Origin: DATACN01 sp038215095
GTDB taxonomy: Bacteria > Actinomycetota > Thermoleophilia > Solirubrobacterales > Thermoleophilaceae
Assembly: GCA_038215095.1 (NCBI GenBank)
Contig: JBBQRG010000033.1
Coordinates: 1 to 32,169 of the forward strand
Reading direction: 5' to 3'
DNA: 32,169 nt
Positions 21,388 through 31,716 of this stretch are shown one piece after another. The stretch's first letter is position 1. Every line of letters starts with the position of its first letter. The position numbers and the translations under genes were made by a program. The notes beneath the pieces are model-generated. The model saw only the letters and a program-made list of their open reading frames with translations, was not told the origin of the DNA and did no database searches.

Positions 21388-22154
21388 CCCCCGTCCTCGC
21401 GAGCGTGATAGACGACTTCAGCGGCGGAATCGACTTCATCTTCAACCAGCGCGAGTCGGTGTCTGGCCAGACGCAGGTGGGCGGCCACGAGATGATCCAC
21501 CTCACGCTGAACCACTTGGCGCTGTCCGCAGCGGCGGTTGTGGTGGCGGCTGCCATCGCGGTCCCCCTCGGCCTCTACCTGGGGCACTACGGCAAGGGCG
21601 AGTTCGCCGCTATCAACGCCTCCAACGTGGGCCGTTCGATACCCACCCTCGTGCTGCTCGCGGTGTTCATCGCCTACCTGGGAGTGGGCTTCATCCCGAT
21701 CATGATCTCGCTGGCGCTCCTTGCGCTGCCGCCGATCCTTACGAATACCTTCGTCGGCACCCGGCAAGTGGAAGGCGACTCTGTCGACGCCGCACGCGGC
21801 ATGGGCATGACGGAGGCCGGGATCATGCGTTCCGTCGAGCTCCCTCTGGCGATCGCGATCATCTTCGCCGGCGTTCGCGTGGCGACCGTGAACGTGATCG
21901 CCACCGCCACGATCGCGCCGCTCGGCAGCGTCGACTCGCTCGGCACCCCGATCATCTCCGAGAACGTCTACGGCGCCGACGGACGCCTGGGCGCCGCGAT
22001 AGCAGTCACCGTCCTTACGCTCGCGATCTCGGGCGGCCTGGCCGTCCTCCAGCGAGCGGTCACTCCGCGAGGGCTGAAGCTCGGCCGAGGTGAGCCGCGC
22101 CAACGCAACCGCGTATTCCCATCCCTACGAAGGAGGGCTCAGACAACGCCATGA
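21384..22154 (+). CDS. Osmoprotectant ABC importer permease 2
   Basis: The 256-residue protein is a second ProW/OpuCD-like permease. It has helices such as LALSAAAVVVAAAIAVPLGLY and IPIMISLALLALPPILTN, and the EAA-type loop DAARGMGMTEAGIMRSVELPL. The TTG start (21384) overlaps permease 1's stop as TTGA. The N-terminus (residues 1-35) is hydrophilic (DDFSGGIDFIFNQRESVSGQ). Its own stop overlaps the ATG of the binding protein as ATGA. The four genes form one tightly coupled operon. Confidence 0.92.
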   Translation: MTPVLASVIDDFSGGIDFIFNQRESVSGQTQVGGHEMIHLTLNHLALSAAAVVVAAAIAVPLGLYLGHYGKGEFAAINASNVGRSIPTLVLLAVFIAYLGVGFIPIMISLALLALPPILTNTFVGTRQVEGDSVDAARGMGMTEAGIMRSVELPLAIAIIFAGVRVATVNVIATATIAPLGSVDSLGTPIISENVYGADGRLGAAIAVTVLTLAISGGLAVLQRAVTPRGLKLGRGEPRQRNRVFPSLRRRAQTTP

Positions 22155-23134
22155 AGATGAACACGAAAATCCTGTCGGTCCTTGCCGCGCTCATGCTCAC
22201 GCTCGGCGTGGCTGCCTGCGGCAGCGACAACAAGAGCAGCTCGTCGGGGGGCGGTGGTGGTGGCGGCGGAGGTGGGTCCGCCAAGCAGATCAAGAAAGTG
22301 TCCGGCGCCGCGTCGAAGGGCACGATCACCGTTGGATCGAAGAACTTCCCGGAGCAGTTCATCCTGGGCAACATCTACGCCGACGCGCTCACCGCCGCCG
22401 GGTTCAAGGTGAAGAAGTCGCTGGACCTCGGCTCCGAGGTGCTCGCGTACAAGGCCCTCAAGCAGGGCGAGATCGATGGCTACCCCGAGTACACCGGCAC
22501 CGCGCTCACCGCTTTCTTCCAGGTCCCGGTGCTCAAGGTGCCGAAGGATCCGAACGCGGCCTATGCCGAGCTGAAGAAGAAGGCCGCCGCGGACAAGATC
22601 ACTGCGCTGCCCAAAACGCCGTTCGAGAACACCTACCGGCTCGCGATAACCAAGGCGACGGCGAAGAAGCTCGGGAATCCCAAGATGAACTCGGACCTGA
22701 AGGGCAAGACGAGCGACCTGACGATCGCCGGCTTCCCGGAGTGCAAGCAGCGCGTCGACTGCCTGATCGGCGTGGAGAAGACCTACGGGCTGAAGTTCAA
22801 GAAGTTCATCTCGAGCCAGCAGCAGTACGACACGCTGGACAACGGCTCGGCGGACGTGCTGTTCGGCTTCACGACCGACGGCGAGCTGACGACGGGGAAG
22901 TACGTCCTGCTCGATGACGACAAGGGCCTCTGGCCTCCGTACCAGGTGTCGTTCCTGATGCGAGACGACGCCCTGAAGAAGATCGGCCCCGAAGGCCAGA
23001 AGGTGATCGAGGCGGTTCAGAAGCCGCTCACCGTGAAGGTGATGGGCGAGCTGAACTCGCGGGTCGTGCTCGACAAGCAGGACCCGAAGAAGGTCGCCGC
23101 GGACTACCTCAAGGAAGCGGGCTTCACCAAGTAG
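22151..23134 (+). CDS. Osmoprotectant-binding lipoprotein (OpuAC/OpuCC-like)
   Basis: The 327-residue product is a lipoprotein. Its signal ends in a lipobox with Cys23 (LGVAAC), and a Ser-rich then ten-glycine linker tethers the binding domain to the membrane. The domain starts ITVGSKNFPEQFILGNIYADAL and has LGSEVLAYKALKQGEIDGYPEYTGTALTA (shown in part), the pattern of glycine betaine/choline/carnitine-binding proteins. Later, SQQQYDTLDNGSADVLFGF is also family-typical. A strong GAAGGAGGG lies 13 bases before the ATG. It is the last gene of the operon, and its 3' position may raise dosage relative to the other subunits only if a separate promoter exists, which I do not see. Confidence 0.93.
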   Translation: MKMNTKILSVLAALMLTLGVAACGSDNKSSSSGGGGGGGGGGSAKQIKKVSGAASKGTITVGSKNFPEQFILGNIYADALTAAGFKVKKSLDLGSEVLAYKALKQGEIDGYPEYTGTALTAFFQVPVLKVPKDPNAAYAELKKKAAADKITALPKTPFENTYRLAITKATAKKLGNPKMNSDLKGKTSDLTIAGFPECKQRVDCLIGVEKTYGLKFKKFISSQQQYDTLDNGSADVLFGFTTDGELTTGKYVLLDDDKGLWPPYQVSFLMRDDALKKIGPEGQKVIEAVQKPLTVKVMGELNSRVVLDKQDPKKVAADYLKEAGFTK

Positions 23135-23178
23135 CCCGGAGCGCATAAGCGAAGCGCCAGGTGGCGGGCCCGCGCGAC

Positions 23179-23184
23179 TACGGT
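23179..23184 (+). promoter_or_regulatory. -10 box (TACGGT) supporting the mtnA start at 23191
   Basis: TACGGT ends six bases before the GTG at 23191. An earlier in-frame GTG at 23161 lacks a Shine-Dalgarno sequence and has only TAAGCG before it. Confidence 0.4.
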
Positions 23185-23190
23185 GTGCGC

Positions 23191-24139
<949 letters not shown>

Positions 24140-24162
<23 letters not shown>

Positions 24163-25306
24163 GACGCGGCGGGCGCTGACGCTCGTCTTCTTCCTGGCCG
24201 GGCTGGCGATCGCATCGTGGGCGCCGCACATCCCCGGCGTCCGCAGCGACCTCGGACTGAGCGCTGGCACCCTCGGGATCGCGCTGCTGGGCCTGCCGGT
24301 GGGCGCGCTGTCGGCGCAGCCGCTGGCCGGGGCCGTGACCTTGCGCGTGGGCAGCCGCCCGGTGGTGATCGCCGGCCTGCTCGTGTACAGCGCCGCGCTC
24401 GTGCTGCCAGTGCTGGCACCGAGCGGCGTGCTGCTGTTCGCCGCGCTGGTGCTCGTGGGCGTCGCCGCCGGGGCGGTGGACGTGTCAATGAACGTGCAGG
24501 GCAGCGCGCTCGAGCTGATGATGGGCCGGCCGATCCTTTCCTCGCTGCACGCCTCCTACAGCATCGGCACGCTGGCGGGAGCGGCCAACGGGACGCTGGC
24601 GGAGGCAGCGGGGATCGACCCCGCGCTGCACCTGGGCGTGACCGCGGTGGTGCTCGCACTGGCCGGCGTGGCCTCGGCGCGGCGACTGCTGCCCGCGGAC
24701 GAGGACGCCGAGCCCGGCGGTCCCCTGTTCGCCCGTCCGACCCGGGCGCTCGCGGCGCTGGGGGCGATCGGCTTTTGCGTGGCGCTCGCGGAGGGAGCGG
24801 CTATGGACTGGAGCGCCGTCTACGTGCGCGACTCGCTGAGCGCCTCGGCGGGGATCGCGGGCGCCGCGTTCGTGGCCTTCTCGGCAGCCTGGGCGGGCAC
24901 GCGCCTGGTCGCGGACCGGCTGCGCGCGCGCTGGGGGTCGCCGGGGCTGCTCAGGCGCGGCGGGCTGCTGGCGGCGGCCGGCTTCGCCGCCGGCCTGGCC
25001 GGCCACAGCCCGCCCACGGCCATCGCCGGGTTCGCCCGCCTGGGCGCGGGCGTGGCCGCCGGGTTCCCGGTGATGATCGGCGCCGCCGGCCGGACGCCGG
25101 GCTTCGCCTCGGCGACGGCGATCGCCGCCGTGTCCACCACGGCGTACGCCGGCTTCATGGCCGGGCCGCCGCTGATCGGCCTGCTGGCCGAGGTCATCGG
25201 CTTGTCGGCGGCGCTGTCCCTGCTCGTGCTGCTGGCGCTGGCGCTGGCGCTGCTCGCGCCGGCCGCGCGTAGTGCCGACACGGCGATCGCGACAATGAAG
25301 CGGTGA
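24140..25306 (+). CDS. MFS transporter in the mtnA operon
   Basis: The 388-residue product is a 12-helix major-facilitator protein resembling the YbjJ/FucP-like group. It has LAIASWAPHIPGVRSDLGLS in helix 1 and its loop, GVAAGAVDVSMNVQGSALE in the N-half, and VYVRDSLSASAGIAGAAF in the C-half. The substrate is not known. The N-terminus overlaps mtnA: a TTG at 24140 and a GTG at 24146 are both possible, so 17-23 bases are shared. Its 3' end overlaps the DUF1152 gene as GTGA. Context suggests it moves a metabolite of the methylthioribose or deoxysugar pathway. Confidence 0.88.
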
Positions 25307-26256
25307 CCGACTCGCCGAGCGTCGACGCCGAAGCCCTGCTGGCGACCGCCCGCCGCCCGCTCGCCATCGGGATCGGCGGGGGCGGCGACGTGGTGGGGGC
25401 GCTTGCCACCGCCGAGCTCTGCCGCCTCTACAGCGGCGCCGAGCCGGTCGTGGGCGGCACGACCTGGGAGCGGCGCGTGATCGATCCGCTGCCCGGGCCG
25501 CGCTCGGAGGCGGAGATCGAGGGAGCACGGCCGCTTGCTCCGGCCGTGCTGGCCGCGGGCCCTGACACGCGCGTGCGCGAGAGCGGCGTGCTGTTCGCCG
25601 AGTCGCGCATGGCCGGCCTGCTCGGCGAGCGGACCGTGCTCGTGGACGTGACGCGAGGGCCGAGGACGATCGCCGAAGGGCTTGCCGCCGCGGGCCAGGG
25701 TCTCGGCTGCGACCTCTTCGTATTCGTGGACGTGGGCGGCGACGTGCTGGGCCACGGCCACGAGCCGGGCCTGGCGAGCCCGCTCTGCGACGCGGTGATG
25801 CTGGCGGCGGCGTCGCACCTGGCCGACGCGGGCCATCCCGTGCTCGGCGCCGTGTTCGGGGCCGGCTGCGACGGCGAGCTGCCGCCCGCCGTGGTGCTCG
25901 AGCGCGTGGCCGAGGTGGCGGCGGCCGGCGGCCTGGCGGGCGTGCGCGGCCTGACTCCGGCGGTGGCGGAGCGCCTGGCGGCGGCCGTCGAGGCGATCCC
26001 CACCGAGGCCAGCGCCCAGGCGCTGCGCTGCTTCCGCGGCGAGACCGGACCCACCACGATCCGCGGCGGCCGCCGCACAGTCGAGCTGACGCCGGCGGGC
26101 GGCCTGACCTTCTACCTCGACGTGCCGGCCGCGCTGCGCTCCGCGGCCCGCCTGGCCGCCGCGGTGCGCGACGCCGAGGACCTAGAGGCCGCAAACGAGA
26201 TCCTCAATGGCCTGGGCGTGCACACCGAGCTCGACTACGAGCATCAGCACGTGTGA
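25303..26256 (+). CDS. DUF1152 family protein
   Basis: The 317-residue product matches the DUF1152 pattern, a family of unknown function seen in archaea and some bacteria. The N-terminus has a glycine-rich nucleotide-binding-like loop (IGIGGGGDVVGALATAE). Further motifs are VGGTTWERRVIDPLPGP, VFVDVGGDVLGHG, LASPLCDAVMLAAA and FGAGCDGELPP. The acidic and histidine-containing VGGDVLGHGHEPG could bind a metal. The C-terminal part contains CFRGETGPTTIRGGRRTVELT. It starts at GTG 25303, overlapping the MFS stop as GTGA. Coupling to mtnA and a transporter suggests a role in sugar-phosphate or nucleoside salvage. That is inference. Confidence 0.82.
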   Translation: MTDSPSVDAEALLATARRPLAIGIGGGGDVVGALATAELCRLYSGAEPVVGGTTWERRVIDPLPGPRSEAEIEGARPLAPAVLAAGPDTRVRESGVLFAESRMAGLLGERTVLVDVTRGPRTIAEGLAAAGQGLGCDLFVFVDVGGDVLGHGHEPGLASPLCDAVMLAAASHLADAGHPVLGAVFGAGCDGELPPAVVLERVAEVAAAGGLAGVRGLTPAVAERLAAAVEAIPTEASAQALRCFRGETGPTTIRGGRRTVELTPAGGLTFYLDVPAALRSAARLAAAVRDAEDLEAANEILNGLGVHTELDYEHQHV

Positions 26257-26289
26257 TTAGACACACACAGCGGGCCATGCCGGGGGACT

Positions 26290-26295
26290 TACTCT
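26290..26295 (+). promoter_or_regulatory. -10 box (TACTCT) of the GNAT gene
   Basis: TACTCT ends six bases before the GTG at 26302, with no Shine-Dalgarno sequence. The preceding 30 bases hold a small GTGTG/CACAC inverted repeat around the DUF1152 stop. Confidence 0.45.
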
Positions 26296-26301
26296 CGGTA
26301 T

Positions 26302-26814
26302 GTGATCAAGAGGCTTCGAAACGGTACGCCGGTCCTGATAAGGCAGATAAGGGCCGATGACAAGCGACTGCTCGAAGCCGGACTGCGCTGCCTCTCGGAG
26401 ACGAGCATCCAGCGGCGCTTCCTCGCGCCCAGGAAGCGCTTCACCTCCAAGGAGCTGCGCTACCTGACCGAGGTGGACGGCTGGAACCACGTCGCCCTCG
26501 TGGCCGAGTTGCTCACGCAGCCGAGCCGGCGCCTGCTCGCAGTGGGCCGCTACGTGCGCGACCCCGAGCACCCCGAGGCCGCCGAGGTCGCGGTCGCGGT
26601 GTGCGACGAGTTCCAGCGGATGGGCCTCGGCTCGCTGCTGGGAGAAGAGCTGGCTCAGCGGGCCCGCATGCGCGGCGTGCGCCGCTTCACCGCCACGATG
26701 GCCGGCGACAACGTCCCCGCGCAGCGTCTGTTCGCGAAGCTCACCGGCCACTTGGAGCGCCACCATGCCGGCCACGGCGTGTCGGAGCTGACGGGCGACC
26801 TGGTAGCGGCCTAG
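26302..26814 (+). CDS. GNAT-family acetyltransferase
   Basis: The 170-residue product has the GNAT fold, with a LIRQIRADDKRLLEAGLRCLS start, then ELRYLTEVDGWNHVALVA and the acetyl-CoA-binding CDEFQRMGLGSLLGEELAQRA (shown in part). It resembles the acetyltransferase domains fused to acyl-CoA synthetases in protein-lysine acetylating enzymes, but it lacks those fused domains. The substrate could be a protein lysine or a small amine. The GTG at 26302 is preceded by TACTCT, so the message is likely leaderless. Its stop TAG shares CTAG with the convergent TetR gene. Confidence 0.85.
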   Translation: MIKRLRNGTPVLIRQIRADDKRLLEAGLRCLSETSIQRRFLAPRKRFTSKELRYLTEVDGWNHVALVAELLTQPSRRLLAVGRYVRDPEHPEAAEVAVAVCDEFQRMGLGSLLGEELAQRARMRGVRRFTATMAGDNVPAQRLFAKLTGHLERHHAGHGVSELTGDLVAA

Positions 26815-27416
26815 GCGAGTCCGGCCGAGGTTGGCTCCCCGGCGAAGCCCGTCAGGAGCCGGGCCGCTGCAGTTTCGAACCGGGCGACGTCGCCGTATGG
26901 CCGGGCAACCAACAGGGCTCCCTCGAGGCCGCCGACGATCGCCTGCGCCGCCTCGCTCGCGGAACCGCCGGTACTGAGCGTCCCCTCTTGCTGGCCCTGC
27001 TCTAGCACGCTCGCGAGCCAAACCTCGTTGTCGTCAAAGAAGCGGAGGACGGCAGCTCTCATCGGCTTCGGAAGCGTGTCGTAGTCGGCGGCGAGCATGC
27101 CGCAGAGGCACATGCGACGTTCACGCAAGACCTTCGCGTAGATCCTCGCGTAAGCGTCGAGCTTTGCGGGCGCGTCGCCACCTCCGCGATCGATCTCCTT
27201 GAGCGCGTCGGCGAAGCGCGCCGCGTAGCGCTCCACGACCGCGCCGCCCAGCTCCGCCTTGCCAGGGAAGTGGTAGTGGAGGCTGGCCTTGCTGATGTTC
27301 AGCTCCGCGGCAACGTCGGCGTAGCTGAACCCGTTGAAGCCGCGCCTCTGCACGAGCCGTTCGGCGATGTCGAGGATCCGCGACGCGGTGTCGACGCTCT
27401 CCCGGGTCCTCGCCAT
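26811..27416 (-). CDS. TetR-family regulator, probably of the divergent cupin gene
   Basis: The 201-residue product has a TetR HTH (about 10-58, FSYADVAAELNISKASLHYHFPGKAELG) and a helical ligand-binding domain. A CLCGMLAADYDTLPKPMR segment is typical of one TetR subgroup, and its cysteines in MCLCGM might be redox- or electrophile-sensitive. The ligand is unknown. The ATG at 27416 is in the window of a short leader with GAGG. A 14-bp palindrome at 27456-27469, in the gap between this gene and the cupin gene, is a likely operator for both. Confidence 0.9.
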   Translation of the reverse strand: MARTRESVDTASRILDIAERLVQRRGFNGFSYADVAAELNISKASLHYHFPGKAELGGAVVERYAARFADALKEIDRGGGDAPAKLDAYARIYAKVLRERRMCLCGMLAADYDTLPKPMRAAVLRFFDDNEVWLASVLEQGQQEGTLSTGGSASEAAQAIVGGLEGALLVARPYGDVARFETAAARLLTGFAGEPTSAGLA

Positions 27417-27445
27417 CCCTCACATCCTCTCGCAATAACCGGGGG

Positions 27446-27475
27446 TTGACTACTTACCTACTAGTAGGTCAGACT
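27446..27475 (+). promoter_or_regulatory. Cupin promoter containing a perfect 14-bp TetR operator
   Basis: TTGACT (27446-27451) is followed after 18 bases by CAGACT (27470-27475), a moderate -10. The spacer holds ACCTACTAGTAGGT (27456-27469), a perfect palindrome, so bound repressor would block RNA polymerase. The same site sits upstream of the divergent tetR gene. Confidence 0.7.
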
Positions 27476-27512
27476 AGCGCCCGACGCCAGCAACGACGCC
27501 AGGAGGATGCAA

Positions 27513-27881
27513 ATGGCCACAACGCACGAGACAGAGCACAAGAGGTTCACGGAGCCCGACGAGACCCGCGAATTCCCGAACGGCCGCGCCGAGATCCTGA
27601 ACGTGGGAGGCGGCGAGGTCGGACGGTTGGTCTTCGAGCCCGGCTGGCGCTGGTCGAACGACGTGAAGCCGGTCGCGCACACGGACAGCTGCGAGGCGCC
27701 GCACTTCCAGTACCACGTAAGCGGCCAGCTCGCGATCCGCATGGACGACGGCACCGAGTTGATCGCCGGCCCGGGCGACATCACCTCCCTGCCGAGCGGT
27801 CACGACGCCTGGGTCGTCGGCGACGAGCAGGTTGTGGTGGTCGACTGGTACGGGGCGAGCAACTACGCAAAGGACAGCTAG
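27513..27881 (+). CDS. Cupin-domain protein
   Basis: The 122-residue product is a single-domain cupin. The conserved beta-barrel stretches are visible in AEILNVGGGEVGRLVFEPGWRWS, HFQYHVSGQLAIRMDDGTE and PGDITSLPSGHDAWVVGDEQVVVVDW (each given in part). His residues in VAHTDSC and APHFQYH and the HDAWVV site could bind a metal. Cupins of this size include small-molecule-binding and dioxygenase-like proteins; the substrate is unknown. The ATG at 27513 was preferred over 27507 because AGGAGG (27501-27506) lies six bases before it. It is probably repressed by the divergent TetR regulator. Confidence 0.85.
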   Translation: MATTHETEHKRFTEPDETREFPNGRAEILNVGGGEVGRLVFEPGWRWSNDVKPVAHTDSCEAPHFQYHVSGQLAIRMDDGTELIAGPGDITSLPSGHDAWVVGDEQVVVVDWYGASNYAKDS

Positions 27882-27909
27882 CGCCGCAAGGCCGCCGAGG
27901 CGATACCCG

Positions 27910-28290
27910 CTACGCGAGGCCCGCCGCGGCGAGCGCCTCGCCCCGGTCGAGGTAGTCCTCGATCCCCACGATCCTGGCGTCCTCGATGCGGAACAGGTTG
28001 TAGACCGGGCCGATCCGCTCGCCGTCGAACTCGACCCCGCCGGGGATGCGCACGCACAGGATCGCGCCCGCCTCGGCGCCGATCAGCTCCATCCCGTCGA
28101 TGTCGAACCCCTCGGCGCGGCGCTCCAGGAACATCTGGACGACGTCCTCGACTCCGCGGCACGCGATCTCGGGCCGCAGCCCCTGCCACACCAGGTCCGG
28201 AGCCATCGCCCCGTTGACCGCAGGCAGATCGTCGCGCCGCAGCGCGTCGAGCCAGCCCAGCAGGAACTCGATGTTCTGGCGCTTCTTCAC
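27910..28290 (-). CDS. SnoaL/NTF2-like protein
   Basis: The 126-residue product has the cone-shaped SnoaL/NTF2-like fold pattern, with NIEFLLGWLDALRRDDLPAV and LMAP-type helix ends, PDLVWQGLRPEIACRG, then VEDVVQMFLERR and INFRIEDARIVGIEDY-like strand-loop (here NLFRIEDARIVGIEDYLDRG). The family holds isomerases, hydratases and ligand-binding proteins. The GTG at 28290 has GAGGAG upstream. The start lies five bases after the stop of the GNAT gene, so the pair is one unit. Confidence 0.8.
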   Translation of the reverse strand: MKKRQNIEFLLGWLDALRRDDLPAVNGAMAPDLVWQGLRPEIACRGVEDVVQMFLERRAEGFDIDGMELIGAEAGAILCVRIPGGVEFDGERIGPVYNLFRIEDARIVGIEDYLDRGEALAAAGLA

Positions 28291-28294
28291 GACG

Positions 28295-28792
28295 CTAACT
28301 CTCCTCGATCGGCGGGTTCGCGAGCACCACGGAGGTCTCGATCTGGCGCTCCGGGATGGCCCAGTGGGTCTTCAGCAGCTCCGCCTTGAGCTCGGGTGAC
28401 ACCAGCTCGAAGCCGTGGCGGCGGTAGAACTGGATCGCCCACTCGGCATCCGCCCAGGTGCCCACGAGCATGCGCCGCGTGGCCGAGCCGGCGAGCTGGT
28501 GGAGCAGCGCGCCGCCGATCCCCTGGCCCTGGCTGTCCGGCGAGACGTAGGCGTGTCGGATCAAATCGACCTCCCCAACCGGCTGGATCCCCATGATCCC
28601 GACCAGCGCGCCATCGGCCTCGTAGCCCCAGAAGACCACGCCGGCCGCGATCTCGCCGTCGAGCTCTTCCCGCGGCATGTACGGCTCCCGCGAGCGGTCG
28701 GCCGGGATCACGCCCCGGTACGCCTCGGCCGCGGCGTTGACGATCGCGAGGATCGCGGGACGCTCGTCCTCGCGGCAGGGGCGGATGCTCAC
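28295..28792 (-). CDS. GNAT-family acetyltransferase
   Basis: The 165-residue product has a GNAT fold with AILAIVNAAAEAYRGVIP, VVFWGYEADGALVGIMGIQ and the acetyl-CoA motif SPDSQGQGIGGALLHQL. A VGTWADAEWAIQFYRRHGFEL segment follows. The substrate is unknown. The GTG at 28792 gives the usual MSIRPCRED start. It lies five bases after korB, so it is probably cotranscribed. Confidence 0.88.
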   Translation of the reverse strand: MSIRPCREDERPAILAIVNAAAEAYRGVIPADRSREPYMPREELDGEIAAGVVFWGYEADGALVGIMGIQPVGEVDLIRHAYVSPDSQGQGIGGALLHQLAGSATRRMLVGTWADAEWAIQFYRRHGFELVSPELKAELLKTHWAIPERQIETSVVLANPPIEES

Positions 28793-28797
28793 GGGCG

Positions 28798-29825
<1,028 letters not shown>

Positions 29826-29829
<4 letters not shown>

Positions 29830-31652
29830 TGCCGCTCCAGGATCTGGTCGATGACGTCGCGCGTGAAGATGGGCAGGCCGTCCACCTTGGTGAAGCTCTC
29901 GCAGTCCACCAGGAACTCGGAGCGCAGCAGCCGGACGAGCTGGCCCATGTTCATCTCCGGCACCAGCACCCGCTTGAACGAGCGCAGCACCTCGCCGGTG
30001 TTGGCGGGCAGCGGGTTCAGGTGGGTCAGGTGCGCCGTCGCAACGCGGGCGCCGTGCTCGCGGCGGGTGCGCCGCGCGGCGCCCTCGATTGCGCCGGCCG
30101 TGGAGCCCCAGCCGAGCACCAGCAGGTCGGCGGAGTCCGGGTCGCCGACCACGAGGTCCGGCACCTCGATCGCGGCGATGCGCTTCTCGCGCAGGCGCGT
30201 CATGTACTCGTGGTTCGGCGGGTCGTAGGAGATGTTGCCCGTCACGTCCTGCTTCTCGAGACCGCCGATGCGGTGGCGCAGCCCGGGCGTGCCGGGAATA
30301 GCCCAGGGCCGGGCGAGGTTCGCGTCGCGCGCGTAAGGCTGGAAGCCGCTCGGGTCGCCGGCGAAGTTCGGCTCGATCTTCGGCAGCTGCGACACGTCGG
30401 GCAGGTGCCACGGCTCCGAGGAGTTGGCCAGGAACGTGTCGGAGAGCAGGATCACCGGCGTGCGGTAGGTGATGGCGATGCGGGCGGCCTCGATGGCGGC
30501 GTTGAAGCAGCCGCCCGGCGTGGACGCCGCGATCACCGGTAGCGGCGACTCGCCGTGGCGGCCGTAGAGCGCCATCAGCAGGTCGCCCTGCTCCGTCTTG
30601 GTGGGCATGCCGGTGGAGGGCCCGGCGCGCTGGACGTCGATGACCACCAGCGGCAGCTCCATTGCGACGGCCAGTCCAATCGTCTCCGCCTTCAGGTCCA
30701 TGCCCGGGCCGCTGGTCGCGGTCACGGCCAGCTGGCCCGCGAAGGCCGCGCCCAGCGCCATGTTCGCCGCGGCGATCTCGTCCTCCGCCTGCACCGTGCG
30801 CACGCCGAAGCGCTGGTGGCGCGAGAGGTAGTGGAGGACCTCCGAGGCCGGCGTGATCGGGTAGCTGGCGTAGAACAGGCCGAGCCCGCTGCGCACGCTG
30901 GCGGCGATCAGCCCCAGCGCCAGGGCGCTCGTGCCGTCCACGTTGCGGTAGGTGCCGGGCGGCGCCGGGGCGGCGTCGATCTCGTAGTGAACCGCCAGCA
31001 GCTCGGCCGTCTCGCCGAAGTTGTAGCCCGCCCGGAAGGCGGCCAGGTTGGCTTCGCGGACCGGGGCGTTGTCGGCGAACTTCTTCTCCACCCAGTCCAC
31101 CGTGGGCTCGGTGGGGCGCCCGTACATCCACGACACCAGGCCCAGCGCGAACAGGTTCTTCGAGCGGCTGGCGTCGCGCGAGCTGATGCCCTCGATGCCC
31201 TCCGTGGCGCGCACGGTCATGCTGGTCATCGGCACGCGGAAGACCTGGTAGGCGTCCAGCGAGTCGTCCTCGAGCGGGTTGGCCTGGTAGCCCGCCTTTC
31301 TCAGGTTGTGGTCCGAGAAGCCGTCCTCGTTCACGATGACCGTGCCGCCCTGCTCGAGCGTGGCGAGGTTCGTGATCAGCGCGGCCGGGTTCATCGCGAC
31401 GAGCACGGTCGGGTTGTCGCCCGGCGTGGTGATGTCGCGTGAGGCGAAGTGGATCTGGAACGCCGAGACGCCGTGCGGCGTTCCGGCGGGCGCGCGGATC
31501 TCCGCAGGGAAGTCCGGCAGCGTGGCGAGGTCGTTGCCCACCACGGCGGTCGCGTCGGTGAAGCGACTGCCCGTGAGCTGCATCCCGTCACCTGAGTCCC
31601 CGGCGAACCGGACGACTACGCGGTCAATCTTCTCGACGGTCTTCTCAGGCAA
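29826..31652 (-). CDS. korA: 2-oxoacid:ferredoxin oxidoreductase, fused gamma-alpha subunit
   Basis: The 608-residue product fuses a gamma domain (about 1-190, RVVVRFAGDSGDGMQLTGSRF with a GDSGDG loop) to an alpha domain (about 210-600, SGLGLFYASYPITPASEVLHY, GPSTGMPTKTEQGDL, RAGPSTG). The TPP enzyme is completed with KorB. Starts are ambiguous: an ATG at 31676 would add eight residues, and longer frames exist. The TTG at 31652 is preferred because GGAGGG lies nine bases before it, and it gives the typical PEKTVEKIDRVVVRF start. A TATGAT on the minus strand (31672-31677) covers the ATG. Specificity for 2-oxoglutarate is inferred from resemblance to mycobacterial KorA. Confidence 0.92.
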
Positions 31653-31703
31653 GTAGCAGAACCCTCCAAGGATCATAAACACGCGAACCGGCGGCGAAAT
31701 ACC

Positions 31704-31709
31704 TACGAT
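31704..31709 (+). promoter_or_regulatory. -10 box (TACGAT) of the DUF1905 gene
   Basis: TACGAT ends seven bases before the ATG at 31717, with no Shine-Dalgarno sequence between them, so transcription would start on the A of the start codon. Confidence 0.5.
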
Positions 31710-31716
31710 TCCGCCG

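Noticed and set aside
24485..26194. Long open frame on the minus strand, opposite MFS and DUF1152
   Set aside because: It is rich in Arg and Pro with no domain pattern, and lies antisense to two well-supported genes. GC-rich third positions create such shadow frames.
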